A DNA stretch of 64,000 nt from Hysterangium stoloniferum (Eukaryota > Basidiomycota > Agaricomycetes > Hysterangiales > Hysterangiaceae): positions 124,001 through 188,000 of the forward strand of contig WHVD01000050.1 of NCBI GenBank assembly GCA_015178975.1, given 5' to 3'. Position numbers and translations under genes: made by a program. Below, piece by piece: positions 1-11,106 of this stretch (the stretch's first letter is position 1; each line of letters starts with the position of its first letter). Below the pieces are notes generated by a model. That model saw nothing but the letters and a program-made list of their open reading frames with translations. It was not told where the DNA came from and made no database searches.

Positions 1-829
1 CCCAACGTCCTTCATCCACTTTTGCTTCCAATTTCCCACGTTCTTCCTTGAATACCCAAACTTTTGTGCCCCATTCTGGAACATTTCCCAGATTCAGTTT
101 TTCGTTTCGCGACACTTCATAGGGGGTACGTCCATCCAGGACACTCGTTGAGGTACGGTTTTTCAGCCAGGTTGCGTGTTTTATGGCTTCGGTCCATAAG
201 AACTTTGGTAAGTTTGCAGCGATTGTCATGGCACGGACGTGTTCTAATAGCGTGCAGTTTAGTCATTCAGATACGCCATTCTGTTGAGGAGTGTCATGTA
301 CTGTCAATCGGTATTCTGTTCCTTGCGATTTTAGGTACTCGGTGAATGCATTTGATAAGTATTCACCACCTCGGTCTGTCTGCAATACTTTTATTTTTCC
401 ATTATGTTGCGTGCTAACCCATGCTTCGTATTCTTTGTAGGCTTGAAACACGTCGCTTTTCTGTCCTAACATGGCAAGTGACGACCACTGGGTTTTATCA
501 TCCGTATAACTGGCAAAGTATGTTTTCACATCGTAGCTTTCAGGGTTTGCAGGACCCCATACATCCGAGTGGATCTTATCGCCAACATTTGCTGCGATTT
601 CACTGGAGCACTCCTTTGGTACGGGCAGTCTTGTGATTTTGGCCTGTACACATGCCGTGCAAAATGTTGGCTCACTAGATAAGTCCAAATCTATCCCAAG
701 GATATGACCATCTTGGACTGATCTTTTTGCTGCATTGGGTTCAATGTGCCCTAATCGTCGGTGTAACTCGTCAATTGACATTTTATTTGAGGTCACATTT
801 GTGGTACTATGGTAGGTCTTGTGCTCCAT
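1..829 (-). pseudogene. Copia-type integrase (GAG-pre-integrase plus integrase core), broken, runs off the left edge
   Basis: Read on the minus strand, this is the zinc-binding and catalytic part of a Ty1/Copia integrase, which inserts element cDNA into the genome. The N-terminus has the pre-integrase pattern HRRLGH followed by FCTACVQAK (HHCC-type zinc finger). The core shows the first Asp in HSDVWGPA, the second in QTDRGGEY, and the Glu in PQQNGVSE. An in-frame TGA follows directly at about 260-262, where the family usually has Arg (CGA). Beyond it the frame stays open to base 1 (LLEHVRAM, then the TPYEV region), so the element continues to the left. Same element as the gag and protease pieces at 1.5-2.8 kb. 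Not functional as it stands. Confidence 0.88.
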
Positions 830-837
830 TTTGTATA

Positions 838-1493
838 GGAGGGTGTTTATAATTACTATAATCTCAAATATTTACTAATAAAAGTCTTATTTTTACAAAA
901 CTCCATCTTTAAATAGTGATATCTATTCTGAAACAATTATATCATCAAAAAACAACCATCAGAAATAGTTCTCCATATTACATCTTATACAACCCATAGT
1001 TATTTAACAAATTCCATTGTATATAATTTCCTTCCTTTTACAGATGCCTACTAATACTTTTATTAGTACTTTGTTTTTTAAAAGTTGTAATGTAGTTATT
1101 TCCATGTAAAATATGTAAAATATTATTGGAAATTTTTCATACCACAGCTGTCTTTATTAAGTAAAACCCCCTATATATTCTGGGTATGTTGAATCAAGTA
1201 AAAATCTGTTCAGATTGACAGATCCATTCCAAAGTAATACATATGTATTTAGAGGTGCCAATAATATACATATGCATGAAATGGACTATCTAAAGGTATC
1301 TATTTTTTAAAAGTATTAGTGTTTCAAACTACTAATTTTTTTTATTGTCTACTTGTGTCTGGAAAGATTCTTTAGTTTGTAATGTATGAGAGAGTTTAAA
1401 ACTTTTTGAAAGTTTTAAAAACCAAATTATGTTTGAATCACATCTCAGATGTTTAAATGACCTTTAGAGTATATTAGAATTTGGTATACTTAA
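838..1493. other. AT-rich interruption inside the Copia pol
   Basis: About 650 bases of very AT-rich sequence separate the protease part from the integrase part, which should be adjacent in a Copia polyprotein. No ORF, clear terminal inverted repeats or convincing target-site duplication was found. It is probably a small non-autonomous insertion. An intron is less likely given its length, although GT- and AG-like bases exist near the ends. Confidence 0.5.
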
Positions 1494-1864
1494 TAGTTTT
1501 CAGATATCCTCCATAGACCATCGTCGGCAAGGGGGATTTCACCAATGAGTTTACCATCCAGATCCCTGATCGTACATCTCCGATTTTTTAGCAACGCTGA
1601 ATAGCCTGATTTGTCGCAGCGAGCAAGTGAGATTAGTGTGAAAGCTAGGTCTGGTGAGTACAGCACATTGTTCAATGTCACATTGACCATTGATTTTCCG
1701 TTTGGCATAGCAACTTTCATGCTCCCGATTCCGGTTGCGTGGAAAACAGTTTTGTCAGCAGCTTCTATTGGGTGTGGAGTGGTTTCTCTAAAAGTGACAA
1801 AACGATGGCGGCTAGGGGACATATGGTTTGATGCTGCTGAATCATATACGTCTATTTCGGTGTG
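1490..1864 (-). pseudogene. Copia-type protease region
   Basis: The minus strand continues from gag into the aspartic protease domain. The catalytic motif reads DSAAS (family D-S-G/A) in the stretch TEIDVYDSAASNHM, separated from gag by an in-frame TGA at about 1862-1864. Downstream, MVNVTLNNVLYSPDLAFTLI is the typical second half of Copia protease (NVLYVPxLxxNLIS). The protein stops at 1490, at the AT-rich interruption. This enzyme would normally cut the gag-pol precursor inside virus-like particles. Confidence 0.8.
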
Positions 1865-2818
1865 TCAAAGTGGACTCATTTCCTGGGATAGTGTGGTTCC
1901 AGAGAATGTGGTTGTAAATGCGAAGTCTGTGCTTGACGTTGTTGCATTTGCTTTTGACTTATCTCCTTTCCATTCACGTTTCCCTTGTCCTTTCTTCTTA
2001 GGTTTCCGGCATTCGGCCGAAATGTGACCCATAATCCCACAATTCCAACACTCTACATTTTCAAAGGATTTCTCTGATTTCTGCATATTTTTAGATTTCC
2101 CGTGGTGCTTGGATGCTGACATAGCAGTCTCAGAGGCCTTCAGCTTCTTCTCTTCAATAGTGAGTCTTTCAAATTCTTCGATTATGGCTTTGACCACTTT
2201 GTTTGGTTCGAGGGGTGATGCAGCGAATTTCGCAGACATTGATATCGTGCTAATGACTGGTCGGTAGGTTTTTGGCAATGATCCAAGTATGACAGTGACT
2301 AGATCGTCATTGGATAGACCGGCATCCATACCCTCGAGTTGGGCCTGCATTCTCATGAGTTCATCGAGGTGCATTTTGACTGCTGAGTCATCTTCGCACT
2401 TCATCTCATACATGCAACGTCTGATATCAATTTTAACTGACAGTGCTTTACCCTCATGTTTGAGGCATAATGTGTCCCACACTGCTTTGGCCGTCTTTAG
2501 CTTCTGAATCTCGATCTGAAGACTCGGCTCAATGGACGTGAAGATCTGGGCTTTGATATACACCTCGTGTTGTTCAAATTTGTCCTGTCGTTGCTCTGCA
2601 ACTTCGACCTTGGCCCAATCGTCTTCCGTCATAACATGCTTCGCCCCAAAAGTCGGCGGTGGTGGCGGCTCCCTCGCAGTTCCCTCAAGGTGTCATTTTA
2701 GACCTCTACCAGCACTGAGTACCATCAGTGTCTGGTTCTTCCAGGTAACCCAGTTCGATCCTTCTCGGTCGAGTTTTGGGACAACGAAGCTCTTGATACT
2801 AGGTTCTGCGAGGCCCAT
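1865..2818 (-). pseudogene. Copia-type gag with CCHC zinc knuckle
   Basis: Gag forms the particle shell and binds element RNA. The ATG lies at 2818, next to the primer-binding site (MGLAEPSIKSFVVPKLD). The gag-polypeptide domain runs through VWDTLCLKHEGKA and the LxDELMRMQAQLEGM segment, and ends with a zinc knuckle CWNCGIMGHISAEC (CX2CX4HX4C) before a basic tail. One in-frame TGA near 2695 (GRGLK*HLEG) breaks the N-terminus. The rest is open for 255 residues. The break again fits a CGA-to-TGA transition. Confidence 0.85.
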
Positions 2819-2822
2819 AACC

Positions 2823-3330
2823 TGTTGAGAATATTTGCGCAGTTCTAAATATAACTCTCAGTGAGTGATAAACCTTCACTATGATATGTATTGTTATCTA
2901 CCTAAATATAACTGAATTAATAGTAAGTAAACTACTAATATAAGACGAGGGAAATATGCATACCTCTCAGTGAGTGATAAACCTTCACTGAGAGGTTACA
3001 TGATCGGTCTCCAACCATATATAGTATCCATAAGTGAAGTGCAACTACACAGTTGCCCAACACTTCGTTCCAGCTTACAAATGTAGCTTACATAACATTA
3101 TTACTTCAACAATTAGATGTCCAACTGCCCGGTGGAGTAGCCTGCTTGCTGCAGTGACACACAGATGTGGTGTAAATGGGTTGATAAAATTGGTTATATT
3201 TCATGGCTGGAGCAGAGCTCCTTATATACACTGAGATGTGAGACATTTAGAGACATATTGAACTTTATTTCTATCCTATTTTAGCTATTTTACTTGGAAT
3301 GTTTTAGACATTTCCGCCATTCCCTACTGT
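2823..3330 (-). repeat. Copia 5' LTR (outer boundary uncertain)
   Basis: On the minus strand the LTR ends in ...TCTCAACA at 2823 and is followed directly by GGTTATGGGCC (2822-2812), the primer-binding-site sequence that also follows the LTR of the miniature element at 24.1 kb. The outer end was not resolved and is set near the start of the ATGACATAATAT repeats. No second LTR is in the window. Confidence 0.6.
2855..2996. repeat. Direct repeat, one copy forming a perfect 12-bp-stem hairpin
   Basis: A 26-bp sequence starting CTCTCAGTGAGTG occurs identically at 2855-2880 and 2965-2990. The second copy is extended so that ACCTCTCAGTGA (2962-2973) pairs perfectly with TCACTGAGAGGT (2985-2996) across an 11-nt loop. 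It lies inside the Copia LTR and may mark a terminator, a packaging structure or a small insertion footprint. Confidence 0.6.
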
Positions 3331-3419
3331 AGCATATATGATGACATAATATATGACATAATATTTCCAGATGACATAATATATGACATAATATTCCCGC
3401 GCTAGTGCGCGTGTGACTG

Positions 3420-3815
3420 TCACGCGTTGTGACGACGGTCACGCGTTGTGACGACGGTCACGCGTTGTGACGACGGTCACGCGTTGTGACGACGGTCACG
3501 CGTTGTGACGACGGTCACGCGTTGTGACGACGGTCACGCGTTGTGACGACGGTCACGCGTTGTGACGACGGTCACGCGTTGTGACGACGGTCACGCGTTG
3601 TGACGACGGTCACGCGTTGTGACGACGGTCACGCGTTGTGACGACGGTCACGCGTTGTGACGACGGTCACGCGTTGTGACGACGGTCACGCGTTGTGACG
3701 ACGGTCATGCGTTGTGACGACGGTCACGCGTTGTGACGACGGTCACGCGTTGTGACGACGGTCACGCGTTGTGACGACGGTCACGCGTTGTGACGACGGT
3801 CACGAGTTGTGACGA
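3420..3815. repeat. 19-bp minisatellite, about 20.8 units
   Basis: The unit TCACGCGTTGTGACGACGG repeats 20 times without length change from 3420 to 3799, then a partial variant copy (CACGAG) ends at 3815. The only internal variant seen is CATGCG near 3706. Each unit contains GTCAC-GCGTT-GTGAC, a self-complementary 5-bp stem. The array is flanked on both sides by AATATTCCCGCGC and preceded by two copies of ATGACATAATATATGACATAATATT (about 3349-3395). Confidence 0.97.
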
Positions 3816-3830
3816 ATATTCCCGCGCGTT

Positions 3831-6536
3831 GTGTAATAAGCGCCAGGTGGCCGGTTTGAAGATATATAGTTAAAAAAGAATAAAAGTAGAAATTTCGTAG
3901 TGTACTCAGTTTTTTAGATAAAAATACAAAATAATTTGCATAATTTCGAGATAATTCAAAGGAATACTGTACAATTTTACCATAGCGATATAAGTACATT
4001 TTTAGAGCCTTTATTAAGAATCTCGTTTTTGGGGAAATTGCGAAAAATGGAAAAACCTTTAAAAATACATAACACCCTCGTTACTTCCTCATTCTCATTC
4101 CACAATGTTGGGTGTCTTATCGCTTCGGAATTATCGGCAACTGCTCGTAGGACCCGTTTTATCACGGCAAAGGTTTTCGTTGTGAAAGGGCTAATTCTCT
4201 TCTGTACAGGCTGGCATACGCATTTGACAATATCTCCTTTCGAGAACTAACGTTTCCACGCGTACTATGCGTGTGGATCCATACCTGCCCACCACCCCAA
4301 GTAAGTTACTATGAACTAAATAAGTTAAACTACTCCTTACATACGGAAGGAGGATGCGGCGCTTCCATGTATACGGGTTCTTAATTAGGTGGAGAGAAGA
4401 CGGGCCATCAGCAAATCTAAATTGATTAGGATTATGCTTGGTCATGCTGGAGAAAGAGAGTCTACGGTTATTAATTAGGATTCGACTTTTAGTTCAACAA
4501 ACCGACCACCCCCAGCGAGTTCCGCGGCTGGGTAAATATTACCTCACAAAACTAGTGACTATACGCATGTCGAAGACCAACTACGTATTTTTCGTTATCG
4601 CTGCCGTTTAGAGGTCGCCAATTTTTAAAATTCATATATGTCAATGTAAGGCAGAACGATGGACCTGAACCCAAGAAGTGTTGATTGCATTAAGTGGGAA
4701 AATTATGGATTACTTATGATTGAGTGCTAAAACAAATGCAAACAGATATTATTATTATTTCTTGACTTCTTAGAATAGTTGCCTCAATTACTTACAAACA
4801 ACAGTCTCAGGTGAGGGGGAAGTAGTATTTTTCCCATTCATAGTTTATCTGTACTCGCTAGTGATATAGTCATCTTACTTGTAACGGTCCCAAATAAGCC
4901 TCATATTTATTAATCCTTCTGTCCGCAGTTATTCTTCAAAAGAAGTGAGCAAAATATAATTCGTGATAAAAGTAGTGTTTCCCCACCTTTAGCCTTTTAG
5001 AGTAATTTGGGACCCTTGAGATAGTCTTTAGTCAAGTTTACAATTATTGTAGCGAGAGTTGGACGGCATGCGCCTGCTGTAAAACGGGTGGCCGCGCCAT
5101 GCCTGTCCGGCGAGCAAACTTTTCCATATACGAGAAATCTGTTCGACCTTACGCTTCGTGTGTGGGGGGAACCCATCGCAAACTACTAAAGTTCAAAACT
5201 GAACCTCTTAACCAATCTCTCAATTCCTAAAGGACCTGTCATCTAATAGTGTTACGGATACCTATGTCAAGCAAACGTCAAGAATGTGTTTTGAAGTCCA
5301 AAATCCCTAGACCTATGTTTGTTGTGTGGTTTAGATATGTACGCACAAGTACTGATGGATCTGAGTTTGACTTTTGGCCACTTCTGGTGTCTATACAATT
5401 GACTCAAAGTAAAACACTTTTGTTGGGGAGATGCAATTTATTGTTTCTAAATTTTTTAAACTATTTACTTAGGTAATAATACAGACGTAGATACTGTGAA
5501 TAAGTATTAGTTAACGTTTTTCTTTATTTGCCACAAAGCTCAAGTGCATAATACAGCATTCTCAGCAGAAATTTGAAGAAACCAGTCCAGTGAATGTACT
5601 TAAGAGTAAGTAATACTAACCCTTGGCCTTTCACTAATATGCATTCCACCAGTCCTGTCTGTCAATTAGAAACAACCTAACCTGACATTCCACAGATGTT
5701 GTACATCGTTTCACCACCATTAATTATTGCAGTGATGTCAATTCAATCCCGTGTACACAAATAATGACGATGGTACCAGATCTGGTTCGAGAGACTGTAG
5801 GAGACAAATTTTCAACAACACATTCAGGTCGGGTCTCAACTTCTGGTTTTAGGAATGAATGTCGGAAGAGTGCTTTGTTATGATAGAGACATTTAAGGCA
5901 CGACCAACTCTGGACGTAGCTTCCCAGTAAGGGACAACACGTTTTGATGTGTGACTAAGCAACTCCTAACTTTTCGAAATTCGGGAGCCAGCCAAACGCG
6001 GCTTACAGGTGATTTTTGGGGTTTAGGGCAAGGGGTGTAGGGTTTTAGGATTAGGATTAAATTTTAGGGTAGGAATTAGGTCCGTCGATTATTTTCTTCT
6101 GAGGGTAGTCGTAGTCGGATCAGGCCCCAATTGTGGCTTGCAGTAGTAACTTGGTATGTAGTCCTTAACCTAACTGATACGAAGGCTTTATTATTAAATA
6201 ATTTACAAATAGAAAAAACCGCTGAAGCGGAAAATTTCCGCTTATCACGTACTAATTGTATCATATGTAATTGGCCTGCTCTTCCCCTAATTGGCAATAA
6301 GCAAGGTGTTCAGGGATGGAACTTGACATGCACATGAGGCACCTTGTCACTTGAATTAATTTCAGTGTCGAAGGGGATCTCGTGCTAGTCTTCCCCGTTC
6401 TGCTGACAATAGAAACGAGCATTCCCACATAATGACATGAACTAATACTCCCAACCGGTATCAATATATAATCGTATAAAATGTCTTTTCCCACTTTACC
6501 CCAGCTTGATTCTTTGGTCTTGCTCCATATTCCAAT
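3831..6536. other. Non-coding flank of MFS copy A, duplicated at 25.2-29.8 kb
   Basis: No gene supported. From about 4190 onward the sequence is collinear with 25.2-26.2 kb and 28.98-29.8 kb. Examples are the block around AAGTTACTATGAA (4302 / 25317), the GCCGTTTAGA block (4603 / 25451) and the CAGATCTGGTTCGA block (5778 / 28999). The homology runs into the MFS gene at 6537, so the promoter region was duplicated with it. ORFs here are short and not conserved between the two copies. Confidence 0.7.
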
Positions 6537-8560
6537 ATGCTTGCCCCAAAAGTGACGACAGACTACAACATGACAAAGAAGCGTCTCCTTCGCAAGCTGG
6601 ATACAACTCTGCTGCCTATGGTGACACTCCTGTTTCTCATTATGAACTTGGACAGATCAGCAATCGGTATGTATCCTCTTTTAAATCTTGGCTTATATAT
6701 TAAAAACAGTATTTCCATAGGGAATGCGAAAATAGCAGGCAAATTATGCACCTTCATGTCGTGAGGATGTTGTTTAATGCGTCTCCAAATATTAGGACTC
6801 GAGCGCGACCTGGGTTTGAAAGGTCTGGATTTTAACATCGGGGTTTCCGTATATTATGTCACTGTCAGTCTTCTCTCGCGTTTGATCGACATCTAACTGA
6901 CTATATGTTTTAGTATTTTGGTTGCCAACTTCCATCAAATATGGCTTTAAGACTCATCGGTCCTGCTTGGCTTGCATTCTTAGTCATTTCATTCGGGATC
7001 GTGACAATATCCACCGCGTTCATTGGTAATTATGCGGGGTTCCTGGCGACTCGTATGATGTTGGGACTGACTGAAAGCGGTGTGATCCCAGGGATCGTGT
7101 ACCTACTCAGTCTTGTGAGTGTCACGCCTGAGAAAGTAATTGGTGCGGGTAATGATGTTATTAAAGTACTACCCAAGGTCCGAGTTGATAATACGCATCT
7201 CTATTTTCTTGCCATGGGGAAGTGCTTTATCTGGCGCTCGTCAATCCAAAATTTTTCCTCAGGTTTCCCTAAACTAACTTGCTCTTACTCGATAGTTGGC
7301 GGTTTCCTCGCATCAGGATTGTTATCTATTGATTCAATAGCATCAGTTGCCTCCTGGCGGAAGATTTTTCTCGTGGAGGGGATTATTACTACTGGGATTG
7401 GAATACTCTGCGTGTTCTTCATTCCCGATCACCCAAAACATTCCCGGTTATTGACGGAGGACGAACGTGCACTTGTCTTGGAAGGGACCGCCAAAAAGAG
7501 TAATTTACCTGATGCATCAACCGAAAGGAGGATTCACCCACGCCTCATCCTGCGTTCAATCACCTTTCACGTGGACTTCTTCTTTTCGTTCTAAATGGAA
7601 TGTACTAATTTAGATTTGTTCACTATAGGTTGGCCTTTGCGCTTTGGGTAACGTATTCATTAATATTTCATTACAAGGGTTGAATATATTTTTGCCTACT
7701 ATCATCGCAAGCCGTAAGTTATGACTATTTACAAGTAATTATATTATATGGCACACACTCTTCTGTCCTTCGCAGTTGGAAAATTCAGTCAGCTTTTTTT
7801 TCATATGTTCTGTCTTACCCTTTCCTAACGAGTAATGTTCCTAGCGACCGTCGAAGCACAACTAAGGACGGTCCCACCGCATCTCGTACACGGTGTTTTT
7901 GCTGTTGGCAACGCCTATATGTCGTATCGGCTTCGACAACGTGGAATCTTTATTGCTATTGCTGCCATAGTCACCATCATAGGCTATGCGATTTTTGTTG
8001 GGTCAGACAACTCTCATATCCGGTACGACTCTAGCTATATGCTTCAAGCTCTCGAACACGAGACTGAACCATTTCAGATACGGAGCATGCTTTTTGGCTC
8101 TTACGGGATCCGGGTCAAGTTCGCCAATTTTTCTCTCCTGGGCTGCTGAAAATGCAGCTCCAGAGGCAGTGCGTGCCAAGAGCATCGCTATCGTCGGTTC
8201 AGCAGGTGCTATCGGCTCTCTTATAAGGTAAGAGTTTCTATCCTTGGCTTCATTTTCGCTAAAGAACATTATATGCGCCAGTGTTTGGGTGTTTTTGCCA
8301 AGAGATGCTCCGAAATAGTTTGTTGTCTATGCTTTGCGACCTGGCGTTATCTAACCATTTCCTACAGTCGTCATGCCTATTCCTTGAATCTGGCCGGGGC
8401 GTGTATTGCCTTTCTTCTGGCCATTGTTGGAGTACTGTACACTCACTGGGAGAATGCGAAAAGAGAGCGCGGAGAGCGCGATCATCGATTAAATGGGAAA
8501 TCACAGACGGAGATCAATGAGCTTGGCTCACAGCATCCTGAATATCGATATCAGCCATAG
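6537..8560 (+). CDS. MFS transporter, allantoate permease (Dal5) type, copy A, 12 exons
   Basis: Spliced CDS: 6537-6666, 6721-6738, 6796-6863, 6914-7114, 7167-7239, 7296-7570, 7629-7713, 7776-7787, 7845-8022, 8078-8227, 8282-8317, 8368-8560. This totals 1,419 nt and 472 residues with no internal stop. Landmarks match the anion:cation symporter branch of the major facilitator superfamily: DRSAIGNAKIAG, GLERDLGLKG, LGLTESGVIPG...LYYPR, SWRKIFLVEG and a C-terminal APKYRHA loop, with hydrophobic segments expected for about 12 membrane helices. Such proteins import organic acids or ureide-type nutrients at the plasma membrane; the substrate cannot be read from sequence. Exons 2 (18 nt) and 8 (12 nt) are tiny. 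Intron 2 begins with GC (6739), whereas copy B has GT. An apparent frameshift at 8040-8077 is intron 9, not damage. Overall length is typical for the family. Confidence 0.85.
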
Positions 8561-9322
8561 CTTTCACATGCTGTATCGTTGGTGTAAAATGGTATATAGT
8601 GTATATAATTCCGTCGGAGGAGCTTGGTTGCTGGTGGACGATGCATTCAGAGACTGTACATCAGGGAAGTGGGAAATGGTCAGTTGCCATAGATAGCTCG
8701 CGTAGTACGTCTAGTTAGTATATCTACTTGGTGGTATTTTTTTTGTGATGAGTTGATCTATACTAGCCATCTCGGGGGCCTACTAGTTATACTAACCATC
8801 TTGGGGGGTGTGCTAGTTATGCTAGCCGTCTCAGGTGCCCACTAGCTATTGTTGTTTGAAGCTAGGTGCTCTAGGACCAATATAGACAATAGAAAAAAAG
8901 GTCAAGTGGAAGTATGCATGCTACCTTAGATGTTTATTAGGTAGCATTCCTTGACTAGCTTCTCTATGCACACTTTGATACATTTATTAAATTTATTAAA
9001 TATTAATTATTAACTAGTAGAAATGGCAGAAAATATATTCAAAATATCACAAATTGAAGGGCAATTAACTTTAGGAGGATGGTGTGAAATGAGCGAACAA
9101 AAAGAATGGCCATGCAGTGCAATGAGAGGACAAGTTGGAAGAATTGAATGAATGTGGGACATATGTGGGAACAACAGTGTGCGAAACAATGGTGGCAATG
9201 TCTGAGAAAAGGAGGCTAGGCTGGGGCAGACATAGGGTCATGGGGATTGAGTACAGCCTCCTGCTCAGCTATTGCTGCAAGTTCAGCCTCTAGGGTGGTG
9301 TTAGACGTTCCAGGTGTGAATA
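8561..9322. other. Intergenic, degenerate GCTAGTTATACTAGCC repeats
   Basis: No gene seen. Between about 8755 and 8850 there are three degenerate copies of a roughly 35-bp unit containing CTAGTTATGCTAGCC and TCTCGGGGGCC-like cores. The rest is plain AT-rich sequence. Confidence 0.5.
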
Positions 9323-9764
9323 TTATTTGGAGCTTTTTGTTGTCAGAAATTTTTGCATGTTCCCTAAATATACATGATAATTATTTAATCAATGGGCAAA
9401 AAATCAAAAATGTACCTGCCATAATCCAAAGCACCTTTTGCACTTTGACACAGTCAACAGGATTCTCCTCCTCAAAAACTTTCAATCTGTACATGTACTC
9501 TTCATAGCACCCAAAATACTGGGCACCATTAAATCTGCCAGCCTTGATGCTTTGGTCAGTCATATTGCAGAGGTGAACAGTGAGTGCATAATGAACCTGA
9601 AATAAATACTGCCACATCAGATAAAACAATAAACCTTGTAGGTGACTTACAATTGTACATGCCAGAGCAATAGTTGGACATGGCATAAGGTTGAAGGCAG
9701 TGGGATCATGCATTACTATGTTATGGACTCCCCTTCTCTGAATGCAATTGTCACACCATCCCAT
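9323..9764 (-). CDS. Small spliced gene of unknown function
   Basis: I do not recognise a family with confidence. On the minus strand the frame reads 9764-9651, 9596-9416, 9363-9323, giving about 111 residues. Both introns look genuine: the first is GTAAGT...TTTATTTCAG (54 bp, phase 0), the second GTACAT...ATATTTAG (52 bp), and both keep the frame. The protein includes FNGAQYFGCYEEYMYRLKVFEEENPVD and ends KFLTTKSSK, and is rich in aromatic and acidic residues. Further 5' exons are possible. Its 5' end overlaps the start of the Gypsy integrase fragment on the other strand. It may be a gene carried by, or left in, transposon-rich DNA. Confidence 0.45.
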
Positions 9765-9769
9765 TATTT

Positions 9770-10130
9770 CAATGGCAAGAGCAGGCTACTATATTTTCGT
9801 AATTCAGACTCCATCCCCAATGACATAACCAATCAGATCTTAAACCTGATACACCATAATCCATTTGAAGGAGAACACATAGGAGGACAAAGACTGTTTC
9901 AACACATGAAAGATCATTTCTTGGCCATGGATGTTGCAGGATTGTGTGGCATATACTCACAGTTGCAATATCTTCAGAAGACTAAGGTTGACTGCATTGC
10001 TTGTCAAGGAGCCCTCAGACCTGTGGGCATGCTATACAAACCTTTTGAAGTCATCTTAATGGACCTAATAACCATACTACCTTACTCAGGAACAGAAATG
10101 GACTCCGCCATTTTCATCACAATAGGTAAG
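9770..10130 (+). pseudogene. Gypsy integrase fragment (zinc-binding domain and start of core)
   Basis: The frame reads GEHIGGQRLFQHMKDHF, then QKTKVDCIACQ, then MDLITILPYSG. This is the order of a Gypsy integrase H2C2 region followed by the first catalytic Asp block (MDxITxLP). The reading is cut at 10130, where a Gypsy LTR starting TGTTACGACC begins. The upstream part is poorly conserved and the remaining catalytic residues are absent, so this is a fragment. Assignment rests on motif spacing only. Confidence 0.5.
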
Positions 10131-10600
10131 TGTTACGACCCATTCCCAGATGTTTCAATATCCGACTTCCGACCTCTGACTTCTGGACTTCCGACCACCA
10201 ACTATGGAACATTATAGTTACCATATCTTCTGCATTCTTCCCTTGTCCCGCATTTGGTAATTTGTCTATTGACAAGTATTCACTCATTTGTTTATTATAT
10301 TCCCATTTTGGAATATTGTCTCCCCAATTTGTCTTGTTGTATTCCCATTTCAGAATACTTCCATTTCCATCTTATTGTGGTCTTAGTTTGTAGTACAATA
10401 ACGAGAAGACTTATATTAGTTTCTGCGAATTTGTACTTTACTTTAGATCTGATATCGACTTAGTTTCTTATTCCCTCTTCCATCTTTCTGTACGCTCAAT
10501 ATTCAGAACTCTTCGGAACTCTGAATATCCGTATCTTCTATTGTAAGTCTCACCTTTGAAATTAAGGACTTTGAGGATTTGCATAGAGGCGCAGCACATA
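10131..10600 (+). repeat. Gypsy 5' LTR, first part (split by the Tc1-like element)
   Basis: Begins TGTTACGACC at 10131 and ends at GCAGCACATA (10600), where the Tc1-like element is inserted at a TA. The other 85 bp lie at 16625-16709. Internal blocks such as CTATGGAACATTATAG recur in the LTR at 43.6-44.4 kb and, inverted, at 23.4 kb, so this is a multi-copy LTR family. Confidence 0.75.
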
Positions 10601-10738
10601 CAGTGGGTCAAAAAACTGCCCCAATGTTTGTGCATTTTAGAAGGATTGATATTGTGTGAAGGAATGACATCAGCAAAAATTCTGAAACATTCACATGATA
10701 TACTAGAACATGTTGGCTATCTACCAACTTAAGAAATC

Positions 10739-11106
10739 TGTAATCCTGGCTGACTTACCACACATGCAGAGCCGCATCATTGACCACTGGCCACCCCTGG
10801 CCGACTTACCAATTGCCCATGTCACCGAGTCCCAACCCGATATTGGGCTCGATCAACAGCAGTCCCCTAGTGACACATATGCCTGGTGGAACCAGATCAG
10901 GATCTCGAATCTCTTCTCATCTCCTTGACTCTATATAAAACCCCATATCCTATAGTGATAGAAGATCATCTCCTTGACCATTAATCCTTTCCCCACTCTT
11001 CCCTAGGGAACCTCGCATTCACCTTGTATCCTACTGATATGTAAAAATAAAGAAAACTTAGTCCTGTCCGTGTTGACCGAGTGAGGCTGATACCGACAGC
11101 CTTACA
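10739..11106 (+). repeat. 5' LTR of the pol-less element
   Basis: TGTAATCC...CCTTACA. It carries a likely promoter TATATAAAA at 10932-10940 and a polyadenylation signal AATAAA at 11046-11051. Diverged relatives lie at 32789-33027 and 58857-59041. Confidence 0.92.

Noticed and set aside
3420-3815. CRISPR-like array
   Set aside because: The 19-bp units are contiguous with no unique spacers, and the genome is fungal. It is a minisatellite.
8023-8077. Four-base frameshift in MFS copy A
   Set aside because: The segment is bounded by CCG-GTACG and TTTCAG with a branch-like CTGAAC. The same intron exists in copy B with a different length, so it is spliced out.
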